From positions 1 through 64,000 of the forward strand of contig MCFE01000363.1 in the NCBI GenBank assembly GCA_002104905.1: a stretch of 64,000 bases of DNA. Reading direction: 5' to 3'. Shown piece by piece: positions 49,721-61,900 of this stretch (position 1 is its first letter; every line of letters starts with the position of its first letter). A program made the position numbers and the translations under genes. A model generated the notes under the pieces. That model did no database searches. It saw only the letters and a list, made by a program, of their open reading frames with translations, and was not told the DNA's origin. The stretch comes from Basidiobolus meristosporus CBS 931.73. Taxonomy: Eukaryota > Basidiobolomycota > Basidiobolomycetes > Basidiobolales > Basidiobolaceae.

Positions 49721-49983
49721 ATGACATTCTCTATTCTCGTGCTCATCAACCCGGAGCACGATTTGTCCAGGACGGATTAGAAAATTCCGAGAGTCTGAGG
49801 TGGCGGCCAACTGCTAGGTGCTATTTAACTGATGGATATTCACATCAACACCACATTGTTGCTGTCCTGTCCATTGCCTTGATAGTCATTTTAGAGGTTA
49901 ATACACCATCATAACCCTTGCCTGAATTCCAACCTACATTTTGATATCCCACACTACCAGTTCGTAAACTAAGCTTCAATTAT

Positions 49984-51070
49984 ATGGGAAATCGCTTACT
50001 GCAAATTAAACTTATAGAGCCATGCCTTACCATGCATGGCTCCTCAGAGGATTCCACTGGCTGTGTTCTCCGGGGCACCGTAGTTCTAAACCTCAAGAAG
50101 CCGCTCAAAGTGAGGTCAATTGGGCTCCGTCTAAAAGGAGCGGTAAATTTCAAACTCGCATCAGGTATAGTTTCACTACCGTCTAGCTCTTGACCTGGCC
50201 TTGGGTACTAACATATTTGCCCGGACAGATTTATGCCGTAAAAAGGAAACCATCATTAAATACAAGTGGAGTATCCTTAAGCCTTCCGACCACATATATA
50301 CACTTGGGTGCAAGAGCCACCTGTTCGATTTCGAGATACCGCTTGGTGGAGATCTACCAGAAAGCGTAAAGACAACTCATGGAAGTATCTCTTATAAATT
50401 GACCGCCTGGGTAGAGCGACCAGGTTTCAATCACGATATTAAGACGAGCATACCGATTATGATCCAGCGGCTGCTCTCACCACTTTCATGTAGTTATCAG
50501 GATCCACCAACAACATCAATCTCTGGGGTCTGGGCTTCGCGGTTCTTCTATGAAGCAGACATTCCCAATTACCTCTATTCTCCTGGCGAGAGTATTCCTG
50601 TGGTGTTCAAGTTTGATTCCTTGGACACTTTTGTCCAGGTGGAAAAGGTGATCTTGGATGTGGTGGAGTACACTGTATATAAGCGGGCTATAGAAAATCC
50701 TTTTGTGCAGAACACCCAGTATTGCAACACCATCCAAGAGTTTGCGGAACCTATGGGGACGAGCTGGTCAACCTCTTTTAAACTGCCCCTACCACAAACA
50801 ATTCAACTGGATTGCGAGACGAAGTATATCGAGGTCAACCACATTCTCCTAGCTCGGCTGTTCCTTAGCACAGCGGAAGGGTGCACTGTGGAGTCCTTCC
50901 AACTTCATTTTCCTATCATGATACGCCCAAATGGAGAAACACAAACCCTTACGGATGTTCCTCCACCAGACTATAGCCATTTCGCCCCACCCATCTACGA
51001 TGGAGCAAATTGTGCACCAACGCTTGCACCAATGCATCAAGCCTCCCAGTATGAAATATGTAGCTATTGA
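49984..51070 (+). CDS. Alpha-arrestin-like (ART-type) trafficking adaptor
   Basis: Adaptor that links plasma-membrane cargo to a Rsp5/Nedd4 ubiquitin ligase for endocytosis. Two exons: 49984-50164 and 50229-51070; a 64-bp intron with GTATAG donor, TACTAAC branch site and GACAG acceptor joins in phase at Asp61, giving 340 residues. Residues 1 to about 160 show an arrestin N-domain pattern (GTVVLNLKKPLKVRSIGLRLKG, then a HLFDFEIPLGGDLPESV stretch with HGSISYKLTAWVER). The rest fits an arrestin C-domain (SPGESIPVVFKFDSL). The tail carries two PPxY motifs, PPDY (306-309) and PPIY (314-317), ligands for WW domains. It is shorter than yeast ARTs but similar to animal ARRDC proteins. Cargo unknown. 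Confidence 0.85.
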
Positions 51071-52400
51071 TGTGAGCAAATGATGAAAACCATGTCAAGT
51101 GGAATACTTGGACCCCCCCCATCAGGTTGATTTTTAGCATTTTCTATTTTTGTAATATAGCATTCTGCTCGTCATGTATACATTTGATCAGTTCCTACTC
51201 CAAACTCAGGATCGACTGCAGCCACCACAAAACCCTCAAACCGCGAAAATTACATGCGTAAATAAACCCGAGCCATGGCTGTTGCAAGAGATCGGTGCCA
51301 CAGAACTGGCAAGCACATGTTGAGGGAGTAGGGAATCTCCAATACTCGCTGTGCAGCATTAAAAGAAATGGGTTGAATAGGGATTCGTTTAATGAGTGGC
51401 CACGGTGCAATTCATCCAATAGGCCACGAGGCAGCCAACTTCACACGATACCGCCGAATTAGTTTCAAAAATTCGAACACTTCCATTGACACCGTGCAAC
51501 CTTGGGAAAGTTCCATGTTCGAGGTATCGACGAAGCACCGCCAGTAAGCCGCCTCAAATCGGTTTCCCGGATGACATACAAACAATGAATCCCAAAGCGT
51601 GTCCGGGATTATCTCACCGCAAAACCGTTCACACCGTCGCTGAGAGCTTCTCTGCGGTGCAAGGAAGCTCATCTACTGGTTGGATTGGTGTAGATAGCCT
51701 GATGTCTGCTGCAGATAGGTTTCAGATGGACCGGCTCTCTCCGTACTTGATGCGGATGATAGCCCGGCATGGCATCCCAGCACCACCACCTGGCTAGCCT
51801 TGCTGATGAAATTCCGGAAATGAGTGTTGCATGGTGGTAGTACTGATCCCGAATGGATCCAACGCCGATGGGTAAAATCAATATCTGGCGTGGCGGATCA
51901 TGAACACGATCTTGATTGGAGTCTGTGTTGCTTCCCATTCCGGTCGCTTTTCAGACACAGACCTCCACCCACACCCGAGGGATGCCCCGAGTGTTTGGTA
52001 AATAGCCGGATTTCCTCAGTCCGCTGGTGAATTTCAGGTTCATCAAACCCATATTCCGAACTAGCCTATCTCGAGGCCATCAAAGTGCTGGCATGGAATT
52101 CCACATGTGTGCTATGATGTTGATTCTAGGCCGGGGAAGTGTGTATTAAACAACTACTGGCAACACTAGGTATTGAGCATCTAACTGTACGTCTGGCAAG
52201 TATTTACTGCATAGTATGATTTTGTATATTCTTTGGGGAAAAACTTGAAAATCCTAATTCTGGTTCATAATACCAATGTGTTGGATGTAGTTCCTTAGTT
52301 ATATAGGGTAGGAATAACTTGTCCCAAGAGAACTTCAGTAGTTGTGCATTGGAATGGTGTCCCCAGTACATTATTTTAGCTTGCCTAGAGCTCCAAATTT
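51071..52400. other. Region with overlapping frames, no gene recognised
   Basis: Frames of 86-103 codons overlap on both strands at 51412-51938, perhaps because composition is GC-richer here. One plus-strand string (SAADRFQMDRLSPYLMRMIA) faintly recalls the end of a BTB domain, but nothing upstream supports it. Confidence 0.35.
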
Positions 52401-52793
52401 CATATATCGCAGACAACAATGATTACCAACCTGTGATAGAAATTGTGAGCTGTTGGGTGATTTACTGATATTTCGTATCCAAATTTTCAAACCTTCAATA
52501 AACCGCTTAATCTATGTGCACATTACCTACAATACTCATACAACTGTATTTATGCTCCCTTCATAGTCATGACCTGCATATGATCCTGATTTATCAAATC
52601 AATAACAAAATATACAACACTAACTGGCACTGTGATCAATGACACATTGGAACATGTCTAATATTGTACAAACTAAAGCTTCAGTAAATAGTGTATGATA
52701 TAGTAATAAGTAGAGTGGAGTATCTGGGCATATGACTGATTTAGGTACAATCAGAATGCACATAGCACTCCCACTCAGCTAAATTATACATGT
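52400..52793 (-). mobile_element. Degenerate 3' end of an older LTR element
   Basis: CTCCCACTC at 52768-52776 is the same purine tract (minus strand) as in the full element, and an LTR-like sequence starting TGCTATGTGC on the minus strand runs leftwards from 52767, with GCATAAATAC further on. The solo LTR at 52794 is inserted into its interior. The left limit is uncertain. Confidence 0.5.
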
Positions 52794-53125
52794 TGTTGTA
52801 AAAATTCGTATTTCCACCTAAATATTCACCTAACTTAGTCACTTAGATCATTACCTTCATATCCTAGAGAATACTGACCAAATTCCTTGCCGGGATTTAC
52901 TTAGAATATTTACCCAGAACATGAAAATTAGATAAGTTGTCCAAACAGCCCCAAACTTTGGACACATGTTCTTGGGACCTTCCTTAACCTATTCTATGTG
53001 TGTGTAATGCCAAGACCATGTAAAAGTATAAATACAACTTTTACAATCAATAAATCATCAAGTGAAAACCACATAATCTACTTGTCCTCCCAATCACTTC
53101 CAATATCTCCAAGACTCTTACAACA
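52794..53125 (+). repeat. Solo LTR with target-site duplication
   Basis: A 332-bp LTR related to, but distinct from, that of the full element: TGTTG...CAACA, with AGTATAAATACAAC and AATAAATC near 53025-53055 in plus orientation. A perfect 5-bp duplication CATGT lies on both sides (52789-52793 and 53126-53130). The interior and second LTR are missing, as expected after LTR-LTR recombination. Confidence 0.85.
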
Positions 53126-53130
53126 CATGT

Positions 53131-54121
53131 AATGTGGTATATACTACTTACAGTTACATGTGTGTAATTAACTAACCATTATAACCATAGGCTCATACTA
53201 AACTGATGTACTATTCTCTTAGCTCTAAGCTTGCATGAAAGGTTTACTATTACATATACTCTTAATATACCTGCTAGAAATTATGACAACATGTCCCTGC
53301 AAAAAAATAAACAAGAGGCCTGTAGAATACTATTGTGATATCAGCTGAATTCTAAATATATCTAAGTTTACAACTCTCTATATGTCAGGTATTTGCTATA
53401 TAGTGGAAATTCACACATATTTTCTCAGGAGGAAACTAGGCCAGATAGCATTCATGCTAAACTTGGTTACAAGTTAGTCACTACTTCCACTAAGCATTAC
53501 AACAAAAAATATAAGCAAAACCGCCAGCTGAGTGCCAAAAAATATTATCTAAATACTAACAGAATAGCAATAGATTATAAGATGAGTTATCAGTATTGGA
53601 TATCTTATAGAGTACATTGATATCAGCCTACAACTATCTAGATTAAAACTGTTGCATGAGCTTTGGATATATTGGAGGTCATTGGGAGAATAAGTAGATT
53701 TTGTGTGGAGGTAGAAAAGTGTAACACCATTTGGTGAATTTATGTGGTAGCATTAAACTTGTTCTGCTGAATAGTGTCACATTGTGCCACAAGTGCCAAA
53801 TAGTGCTACAGTGTGCCAGTGGAGCAGAGCAGACCTATACCTAGTCACACATTGTGAAACATAGTTTTAGATCTATATGCAATGTAGCCATTGTGTTACA
53901 TCAGCCATAGTGGAGAAAAATCATTTTTTTGACTTTTTTTGGGGTTAACAGTGGGCTCAATATGCCAAAGCATAGCAGAACTGAAGGCATGCATTCAGTA
54001 CTTACTCATGCCCAAAGTCTAGATGCCAGGGCTCTCAGTAGACCACAAAAATGCATGGCACTATCTTGGTCCACTAGTACTATCTAGCACTATGAAAAGG
54101 TATAAGTCCTAGAGTAATACT
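53131..54121. other. AT-rich LTR-element debris
   Basis: No intact coding sequence. The TGCCA/TGTGCC-rich stretch at 53770-53830 is locally repetitive. Probably interior remains of older LTR elements. Confidence 0.4.
53649..53720 (-). repeat. LTR fragment
   Basis: TGTTGCATGAGC followed by TATATTGGAGGTCATTGGGAG matches the plus-strand left end of the LTR family; the remainder is lost or too diverged. Confidence 0.45.
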
Positions 54122-54470
54122 TGTTGCAATATTCTGAGGAGTATTGGAAGTGATGTGGAGAACTAGAGGATTTACATGTTATTCACTTGTAGATTTATTG
54201 ATCAAAAGTATGGTATTTATACTTTTGATAAAGTAGAGGAAACAAACGTGTAGAGTTTGTTAAGGAAGGTCCCAAGAATACGTGTGCAAAGTTTGGGGTC
54301 TTTTGGACAACTTTGAGAAAAATAATAATCTGGGTACCTGACAATTTGGTGAAAATATTCTAAGTAAATCCCGACAAGAAATCTAGTCAGGACAGAATGC
54401 TAATCACAGAATAAGATCTATGTGACTAAGTTAGCATGAATATTTAGGTGACAATTCAATAATTACAACA
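54122..54470 (-). repeat. 3' LTR of the element
   Basis: Element 3' end on the minus strand. Outer end TGTTG on the plus strand abuts the ATACT duplication. Confidence 0.9.
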
Positions 54471-57086
54471 CTCCCACTCAACAAAATATTCATGAGTAAT
54501 AAATACATATAGTGAGTGTGCAATCTGTAATAAGCGTATAAGATTTAACTGTTTTGCATACTGGACTAATATATTATCCAAAGGTGTATGCATTTGTGTT
54601 CAACTTAATAGAACAAGTAACTTGGAATTCAGTATGCATATCTACTTAGTAATATGCCTAAAAATCTGAATGATCTGATCATAATACTAATCATCAGCTT
54701 TGATCAGTTGTACGGGCTTGAATAATAAGCTGAGTCTAATTGACAGATCGTAATAATGGTATATAGCCTCTGGGCTATCCAATGCTTCTTATTTGAGCAA
54801 AATTGACCCACTTTTGGTCAAGTTAAGGTTTTGTCATTTACGGCAGATCTGGAGTTTCCTTATTTCCGGCCAACAGTCTAATCCATTTAGACAACTTCAC
54901 TGTGTGTCCATATTAGGCTCAGGGACAGTTACTTCCATCATATAGATGCTATATGAGGTAAAAATAGTGACCTACTTTGGGTCAGGTTAAGGTTTTGTCA
55001 TTTACGCCTGATCCGGATTATCCTTGTTTCCTGGCACTGTGGCACATATAACATGGCCAAAAAAAGAAGGTTTTTGCTCAACTCTGAGCTGGGATGGCCT
55101 GCTCCCACTTGAACCACGTCTGTTTAGTGATTTAGATCCACAAATATGATCTAGAATGGTCATCTTTGTCTTCTTTAAATAGCAATAACTTTCTTTGGAC
55201 TGATTACTTCATATGCGGTAGATCCAAAGTCCATTTGCTTCTTGATTTACCCAGTTTGGTATTGGACAACACCATGGGTTGTTTGGTAGCTATTCTTAGA
55301 GTGCTTCTACTGATTTGGATTGATACAGCTGCTTTTGTCTTATCAGAATATACTTGTAGAATAGAGATTGGCGCTTTTCCAGAAGTGAGATTCTCCTTAA
55401 CAAGGGCTTTGATTATCCTTATTCTCCTGATAGTTATTTTCAACCTTGAGCTCGGTTTCCAAGGCTAACTGATCTTCTCAGTGTCTTCAGAATTCATAAA
55501 AACCATCTGGTTGATCCTTGCACCTTTTTCTTTCAGCTCCATAGACAGCAGACATCAAGACTTCTGCACTAAATAATCTGTTCCAATATATACTACAATA
55601 TCTAACAGATCCTGTTGAAGTTTCAAGGCTCTTCTGGGGTTTCTAGCTTGAGAACTTCGTACAAGAGGCTCCATAGAACATATCTGCATTGCCAGATAGT
55701 CCAAATATGGCCTACATAAGTTTTGGCACCATTTGGGAAGTACCCTAGTTTGCGGTAGTAGTATTTTCCATTTTTTCTTCTTTTCTTTTTCTGCTGATGA
55801 CCCAGGGATAATTCCTTTTGTGGGGTGGTTCTGGACTTCCTTGCAGGTGGGACCACGGTGTTTTTGAGCACAAGAGTCTCCATGACATCATTGTTCCAGA
55901 ATATCTGACTATTTGAGAGTGAAATAATCAAAATCGGCATCCACTTAGATCATTCATAACTTTTGATAGAGTTGACCAAATTTGATCAAATAAACTGCAT
56001 TTGATAGCTAGCTTCATCAATACTTCGGTATCAGACTCCAATATATCAGTATTTTTGAGTTGCAGAACTTGGCGGTGACTTGATCAATCAAAATTCTTCT
56101 GATCTGATCCAGAGAAGTTAAATATCACCAAGTGTTTTCTCCCACTGTAATAAGTGATATATATATAACAAGTATAAAGTACTATGTTATCTTCTGAGTG
56201 GCTCTTAGCTGTGTACTGACCAACTGTTGCTTGGTTGTATACTCCAATCAGGCTTGCAATTATATGCTTCACTCCTTTGGCTGGCGGTAAAATCTTCATT
56301 AGTTGATTTTGCTAAATTTGTATAATACTTTCTCCCACTGTTTTGAGACTTAAACAGAGTGATAGCACGTCTAACAGCTCCATATTTAGCTCCTGGTACA
56401 CTGGTTTCAGTATCAAAACACTTGATACAATTATAGCATTCTTCTAATGGATTGTGTAGTACATATCCGTACTCCAGGTGGATATATATGTATTATATAT
56501 CATTGGGATCCTTACAATTCAGGAAGCTTGTTTCTGAGATCTTTTTCCATCTGTAGATAGTACAGAATGGCGGCTAACAGCTCCAGTATTTGCATTCTCA
56601 GCTGTATTTTGAGTGGCAACAGATTTTTGGTAAAATCCTCCTCCGGCAATCATTTAATAATGATCTATTTTTTTTTTTTTTGCAATTCAGGATAATATCC
56701 TATCCAAGAGCTCGTCTAACAGTCAATTGGGGTCATATGAATACATATTGCAGTATATTTCATTGTAGATCTGGACCCTCAATTGCTGGAATTACGCAAT
56801 TTTCTTCAGTAGTGGTAGAGCACCAACATACTATATTTCTTGACACAATTACATGCCAGTTTGATTGACTCTTCTTCATAACTAACTTGGATAGTTACTG
56901 AAGGCATCTTTTGAAGGCAAGGCCTTCTTCTCCACAGCAATATCCTCATAAACATAGTCCTTTAGCAGCGGTAGTCTTCTTTAACCTTAGCGGAGCAATA
57001 GTGCGGAAAGTCTTTCTCCAGACTAGCAGAAAAGGATCCAAAGCATAGTAGACACCAAGAGGACAGCAAGCTCGGGGCTCATAACC

Positions 57087-57435
57087 TGTTGCAATATTCT
57101 GAGGAGTATTGGAAGTGATGTGGAGAACTAGAGGATTTACATGTTATTCACTTGTAGATTTATTGATCAAAAGTATGGTATTTATACTTTTGATAAAGTA
57201 GAGGAAACAAACGTGTAGAGTTTGTTAAGTAAGGTCCCAAGAATACGTGTGCAAAGTTTGGGGTCCTTTGGACAACTTTGAGAAAAATAATAATCTGGGT
57301 ACCTGACAATTTGGTGAAAATATTCTAAGTAAATCCCGACAAGAAATCTAGTCAGGACAGAATGCTAATCACAGAATAAGATCTATGTGACTAAGTTAGC
57401 ATGAATATTTAGGTGACAATTCAATAATTACAACA
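57087..57435 (-). repeat. 5' LTR of the element
   Basis: Element 5' end on the minus strand, followed at once by the half-tRNA primer site (57086-57070). Same length as the other LTR. Confidence 0.9.
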
Positions 57436-57444
57436 ATACTCACA

Positions 57445-58990
57445 TGTGTAGTGAGAGTCCTGAATATATTGGAAGTGATTGGGAGAACAAGTGGATTATG
57501 TGGTTTTCACTTAAGGAATAATTGAATGTAGAAGTGATATTTATACTTCTATATAGTCTTGGCAGAAAAAACCCTTTGTATAGGCTTAGAAAGGTCCTAA
57601 GAGCATGTGTGTAAAGTTTAGGGCTTTTTGGGCAACTTTCAGAAATCTCATGCTCAGGGTACCTGATTTATAGTAAAAATATTCCATGCAATTCCCAAAA
57701 AGGAATTTGGTCAGAGTTTACTAAGATTTGTAGGTAATGATCTAAGTGACTCAGTTAGGGGAATGTTTAGGTACAATTACAAATCTTTACAACATGCTGT
57801 TGCCCTCAAATCTTGTGCATATCCTGCTGGAACCTTATTGTCAGCAATCACAGATATTTCAAGCTAAGATTATGTAAATGAAGCAATATCAATTTTGCAC
57901 TTTATATATCATTAAGCGCAAGAAACATAGTCCCCCTATTCTCCCAGTCACTTACAATGTGGTCAGGACTCTCAAAACAGAAAACAATGATAACTTTCAT
58001 ACCTTCACTGATTAGAAGAATTGGTCAATATCTTGCCATCCAAATCTCAAGTGAACAATCCATTGCTTGGCAATAAGTCACAATGAGTCCCAAGGTATTC
58101 AAGTAGTGGCAGCAACAGCTTAGCATGTATAACAGTAGGCTATGTTCTTTGTTTGGAATGGAAAATACTGTGCAAACTCATTGCTGCAAATCCAGTGTAA
58201 TAATCCAGGAGGCTTATGATACCTTAGTCTGATAAATAATAGTTGAGGCTCCTAGCCTTCTAAAGGAATGACCAGTTTGCATACTGAAAGGTGCCTAAGT
58301 GACATTCAGGACAAACATAGTAGGAATCAGCTACATAGGCACATATATATTGATATCTGATGAATCAGCATGCAATGTGAGGAAGAAGCAATAGCCATTA
58401 ACAAATTGGAAAGTCTGAGTATACTGTGTATTTGCAACCAGTAGAAAAAGAAGAGACATAGGACCCATTAGTAGGGACTTAGGGAGCATCAGTTCTGGGA
58501 TTTGCAATCAAGGTTTTTGAATGCCAATTAAGCAATCATATTGTGATAATACTCTCAGTATATGTCAAAGTGTCTGTGCCTTTAAAACACGGAATCTGAG
58601 CTCTGTGATGGTATTTTGATAAGTTCCATATGTTGTAGTATATATGGAGTACTGGAAGTGATCTGGAGCACTACAGGATTCTTACCAAATACCATTACTT
58701 TTATCAGGAGTTCTAAAATAGTATATCAAGGTTAATCAAGTGGTGCACATATAAAACATGTTGTGAGAGTGGTCTCAGGAAGTGACTTGGGGGCCTTTGG
58801 GTAAGCTTGGGGCGCCTCAATAACTTCCACGCTTCAATTAATGCTTCAGTTATCTAGCATCTTACCAGCCAAATCCTAAGCAAATAGCCTGTAGCCTAGT
58901 AATCAGCAGAAACAAATTTTGAGGTATATGAATAATCTGGCTATATATTGATAACAATAAAGAAGTCAGTGATGTGCCAACTAAAAAGAC
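57445..58990 (-). mobile_element. Degenerate LTR element next to the young one
   Basis: 57445-57794 is a 350-bp LTR relative (TGTGTAG...CAACA), with GTATAAATATC on the minus strand. It is followed by about 0.8 kb of non-coding interior. A more diverged LTR-like start TGTTGTAGTATATATGGAGTA is found at 58631, running to about 58990. No target duplication or primer site could be seen. The young element's right-hand duplication lies right beside it. Confidence 0.5.
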
Positions 58991-61900
58991 TGTCTGTTGG
59001 TTGGAGTATATAGCTGTAATGGTAACTGACATGATAGTACAGAGTTCAGCTAATGACAAAAAATACCCCCGGAGGTGTTGTGCACATTTTAGAGTTTTCT
59101 GGATGAGCTCAAAAATCTCAACAATCTTTGGGACTTCACTAATTGAAAGAACTATTGTATATAGTAAAACTAAATCAGAAATAACTCGTAGTTTAGCTAT
59201 ACACTCAAAAAAAATCTTAGAGTATATGAATAGTTTAGGCGAAAATTAAATAGTAAAGAATCTCATCCTAATGATGGTATAAATTTTGTATTGCTTTGGA
59301 AAGCTAGTAAGTGGCTTATTTTTCATATTTTGCCTAGGAATAGTGTATATTATAGCCAATACATTTCATGCAGTATTACGCTTAAAGGTGGACCTTAATT
59401 CGCACTTCTGAAATGCTGTATGTTTAATCCAATTTAGGTTTTGTCCGATTTTCATATGGTATTCTGATAGTGTCTATCAGTAATTTCTGAAGGGATGTTT
59501 AGAGTTAATCCGATTTCCGACATTTGAGATCCGTCTGTAAGCTTTCATCTTTAAGCATAGTAATAATACCCTGAATTTCCAAACATTGTAGCTCTGGACT
59601 TTCACGGTATAACTTTAACAATGGAGATATACTGAGCTATATTTATTTCATATTAGTAAGTAGGCAATACGGGCAAGGGCTCATATAGTATAAATTTCCA
59701 AACAACTATATTGCGAGCACTGAAAATGCCAATGAAATTGGCGGCATTATCCAAAAATGAAATTGCAGCATGGTTTTCACAATCCATTAGAGGTTTATGT
59801 TCGAAGTGAGTGAAGAGAACCAAAAATATATACAAACCAATATAAATTTTAATAGTGCTCGAGAATTCAATAATTACGAACAATCGTTCATATGGGAATT
59901 CAATTCAACCTTCAGATGATTCAGAAGTACATTTTGAGCTAACAAACTGTATTGTTGATCATTGGGAGGTGCGAGAATGTAAAGGTAAACACTGTCCCGA
60001 CCTTGGTTGGGAACTGAGAACCCGGCATATTCTACATTCTATATCATGTTTAACATATGGCAATTAGTACCGCTTATTATTAATGCTTTCCCATTATGAG
60101 GAAGGTGAAGGCAGAGGTATTGTACAGATTTACAACACCTTTGCTGATATCTACGCATAAGCATACATTTTTCAATGCCTAAGCCAATAGCCGATGGAAT
60201 GCCCGGTGGCTGGCTCAGAAAACCCATAGACCTGCGGGTATGATTCCGTATTTTTGAACCTTTGAAGCTCTTCAAACTGACATACTCTTATGCTCACTTC
60301 AACAGGTGAATCAGATAGCAGCACACATGAGCTCGCAAGTCCTAAATATATCTTTTGCACCAGACTCCAGATCTTTTCCCCTTGAGAATTTCGTTGTACA
60401 AATACCTTCTGCTGGTAAAAACTATCATTTTTTTTGGCTGCGGTTGACAAAGAAATTCCGATTTAGTGAGAAATCATTGCTTTTACCAATCATATGGAAT
60501 TTTGCAGTGCATCTGTTTGCTAGATCTATGTATGCTGCAAATAGCGCAAGAGTTTTACCATAGACATGGCGAATATTGGGGGTTTGTGGTACAAACGGTA
60601 GCTTTCTGCAAAGAAGTTAATTAGCATGGCTTTCAGAATATTTCTGAATTGATGGGAAGGTTGGCCCAACAGCATCTAGCACAAAGTCATCATTTTCAAA
60701 TATTATCCGCGCCTCAGAAATTTGATGCTATTTATGGACTGACGTCAGACGCATCTTGGCCTGTATGCTTGCAGCTCATATTATAGCTGAGTAGATGATA
60801 TTGGGCATAGTACGGAATTAAAAGTAATACTTGGTTTGTATTTCTTTCCTTCGAGCCGAGCGCCTTCGCTATACATAACCGCTGGCCTGTGGCACAAAAA
60901 TGCTCAGAAATGTATTACTGCGACTGGGGTACTCTCTTGCTATTTGCACTTTGGATTAAAGCGGCCTAATGATCTCACTGGGCACTATACCCTTGCTGGC
61001 AATAAATCGCCCGCAAGGGATTGAATGGAAATTTTACAGTCTTTTGAATCTACAGCAATCCGGTCTTAAGCTAATAGAAACAATTCCGCCGAATATGCTT
61101 AGATATCAGCCCAGGTTGATGCATATGAAAACGATGTTCTACCATACATATGCTGCAATCTTGTATAAGATAGATGCAGAAGCAAGAGGCCCGTTGCGAG
61201 ATCTTCATATATGTGTACCAACAGATAGGAGATGTCCGGATAAGTCGGAAAGCTTGCATCTTTGAGGCGTTACTTCGAATCAAATGACACATGCCGAATG
61301 ATTCGTAAGGATCTCTCGGATGGTTTCTGACTAATATCAATGTACGATTAGGTAATTTTCCCCTCACTTTCAACAGATAGTAAGCGCTTTTGGACTTGGG
61401 GAAGCCTTTTGAAATGTGAACTTTGTGATTCACGTAAAATTCCGCATTAAATTGTTCTGCAACATATGGAAATATCAATGTGAAACCTTGATATTGTCGC
61501 CTGATCTTCAGTTAAAGCCCAAACTCTGGAAATTCTGGGTTGGGATTTACGAACAGTGCAGTAACCAATTTAGGCTGCAGGTTTCATTTGGCCACTTCAT
61601 GGAGATATGGTATCTCATCTCCTTAATCCATGTCTGTGCTTCCGTTAACAATCTCCTGGAGGTTGCAAGCATCAGCTGGCTGGCAATCATGTGGGCATTC
61701 TACAGGTAAACCATGATTCATGTAATATTCACCACATATTTCATACTACTTGGGCTCGGTGGCCACCCAGAGCTCACCAGTGCCATAGCGACTGGTCGAC
61801 CGTAGGTTTATCTAGAATTATTGAGATTCTGAGATCAACAGTGAATGCATCCGCCATGCACTCCACACCAGTACGAAACTATCACCACATTAGGCACTCC

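Larger units (their letters stand above)
54122..57435 (-). mobile_element. LTR retrotransposon, copia-like priming, probably non-autonomous
   Basis: Two 349-bp LTRs (54122-54470 and 57087-57435) begin TGTTG, end CAACA, and differ at two positions by eye. A perfect 5-bp target duplication ATACT lies outside (54117-54121 and 57436-57440). Orientation is minus: each LTR read on that strand has GTATAAATAC, then AATAAA. Directly inside the right LTR is a primer site complementary to the anticodon loop of initiator tRNA-Met (GGGCTCATAACC on the plus strand, ending 57086), as in Drosophila copia. Directly inside the left LTR is the purine tract GAGTGGGAG (54471-54479). The 2.6-kb interior has only broken frames (for example minus 55940-55623 and 55443-55204), so the element probably depends on another for proteins. 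Confidence 0.9.

Noticed and set aside
51486-51797. BTB-like string near 51690-51750
   Set aside because: Only about 20 residues fit and no upstream BTB core or consistent splicing was found.
55204-55443. Minus-strand frame with YSDKTKAAV inside the LTR element, faintly like a DDE transposase segment
   Set aside because: Too short and without flanking motifs; may be chance.
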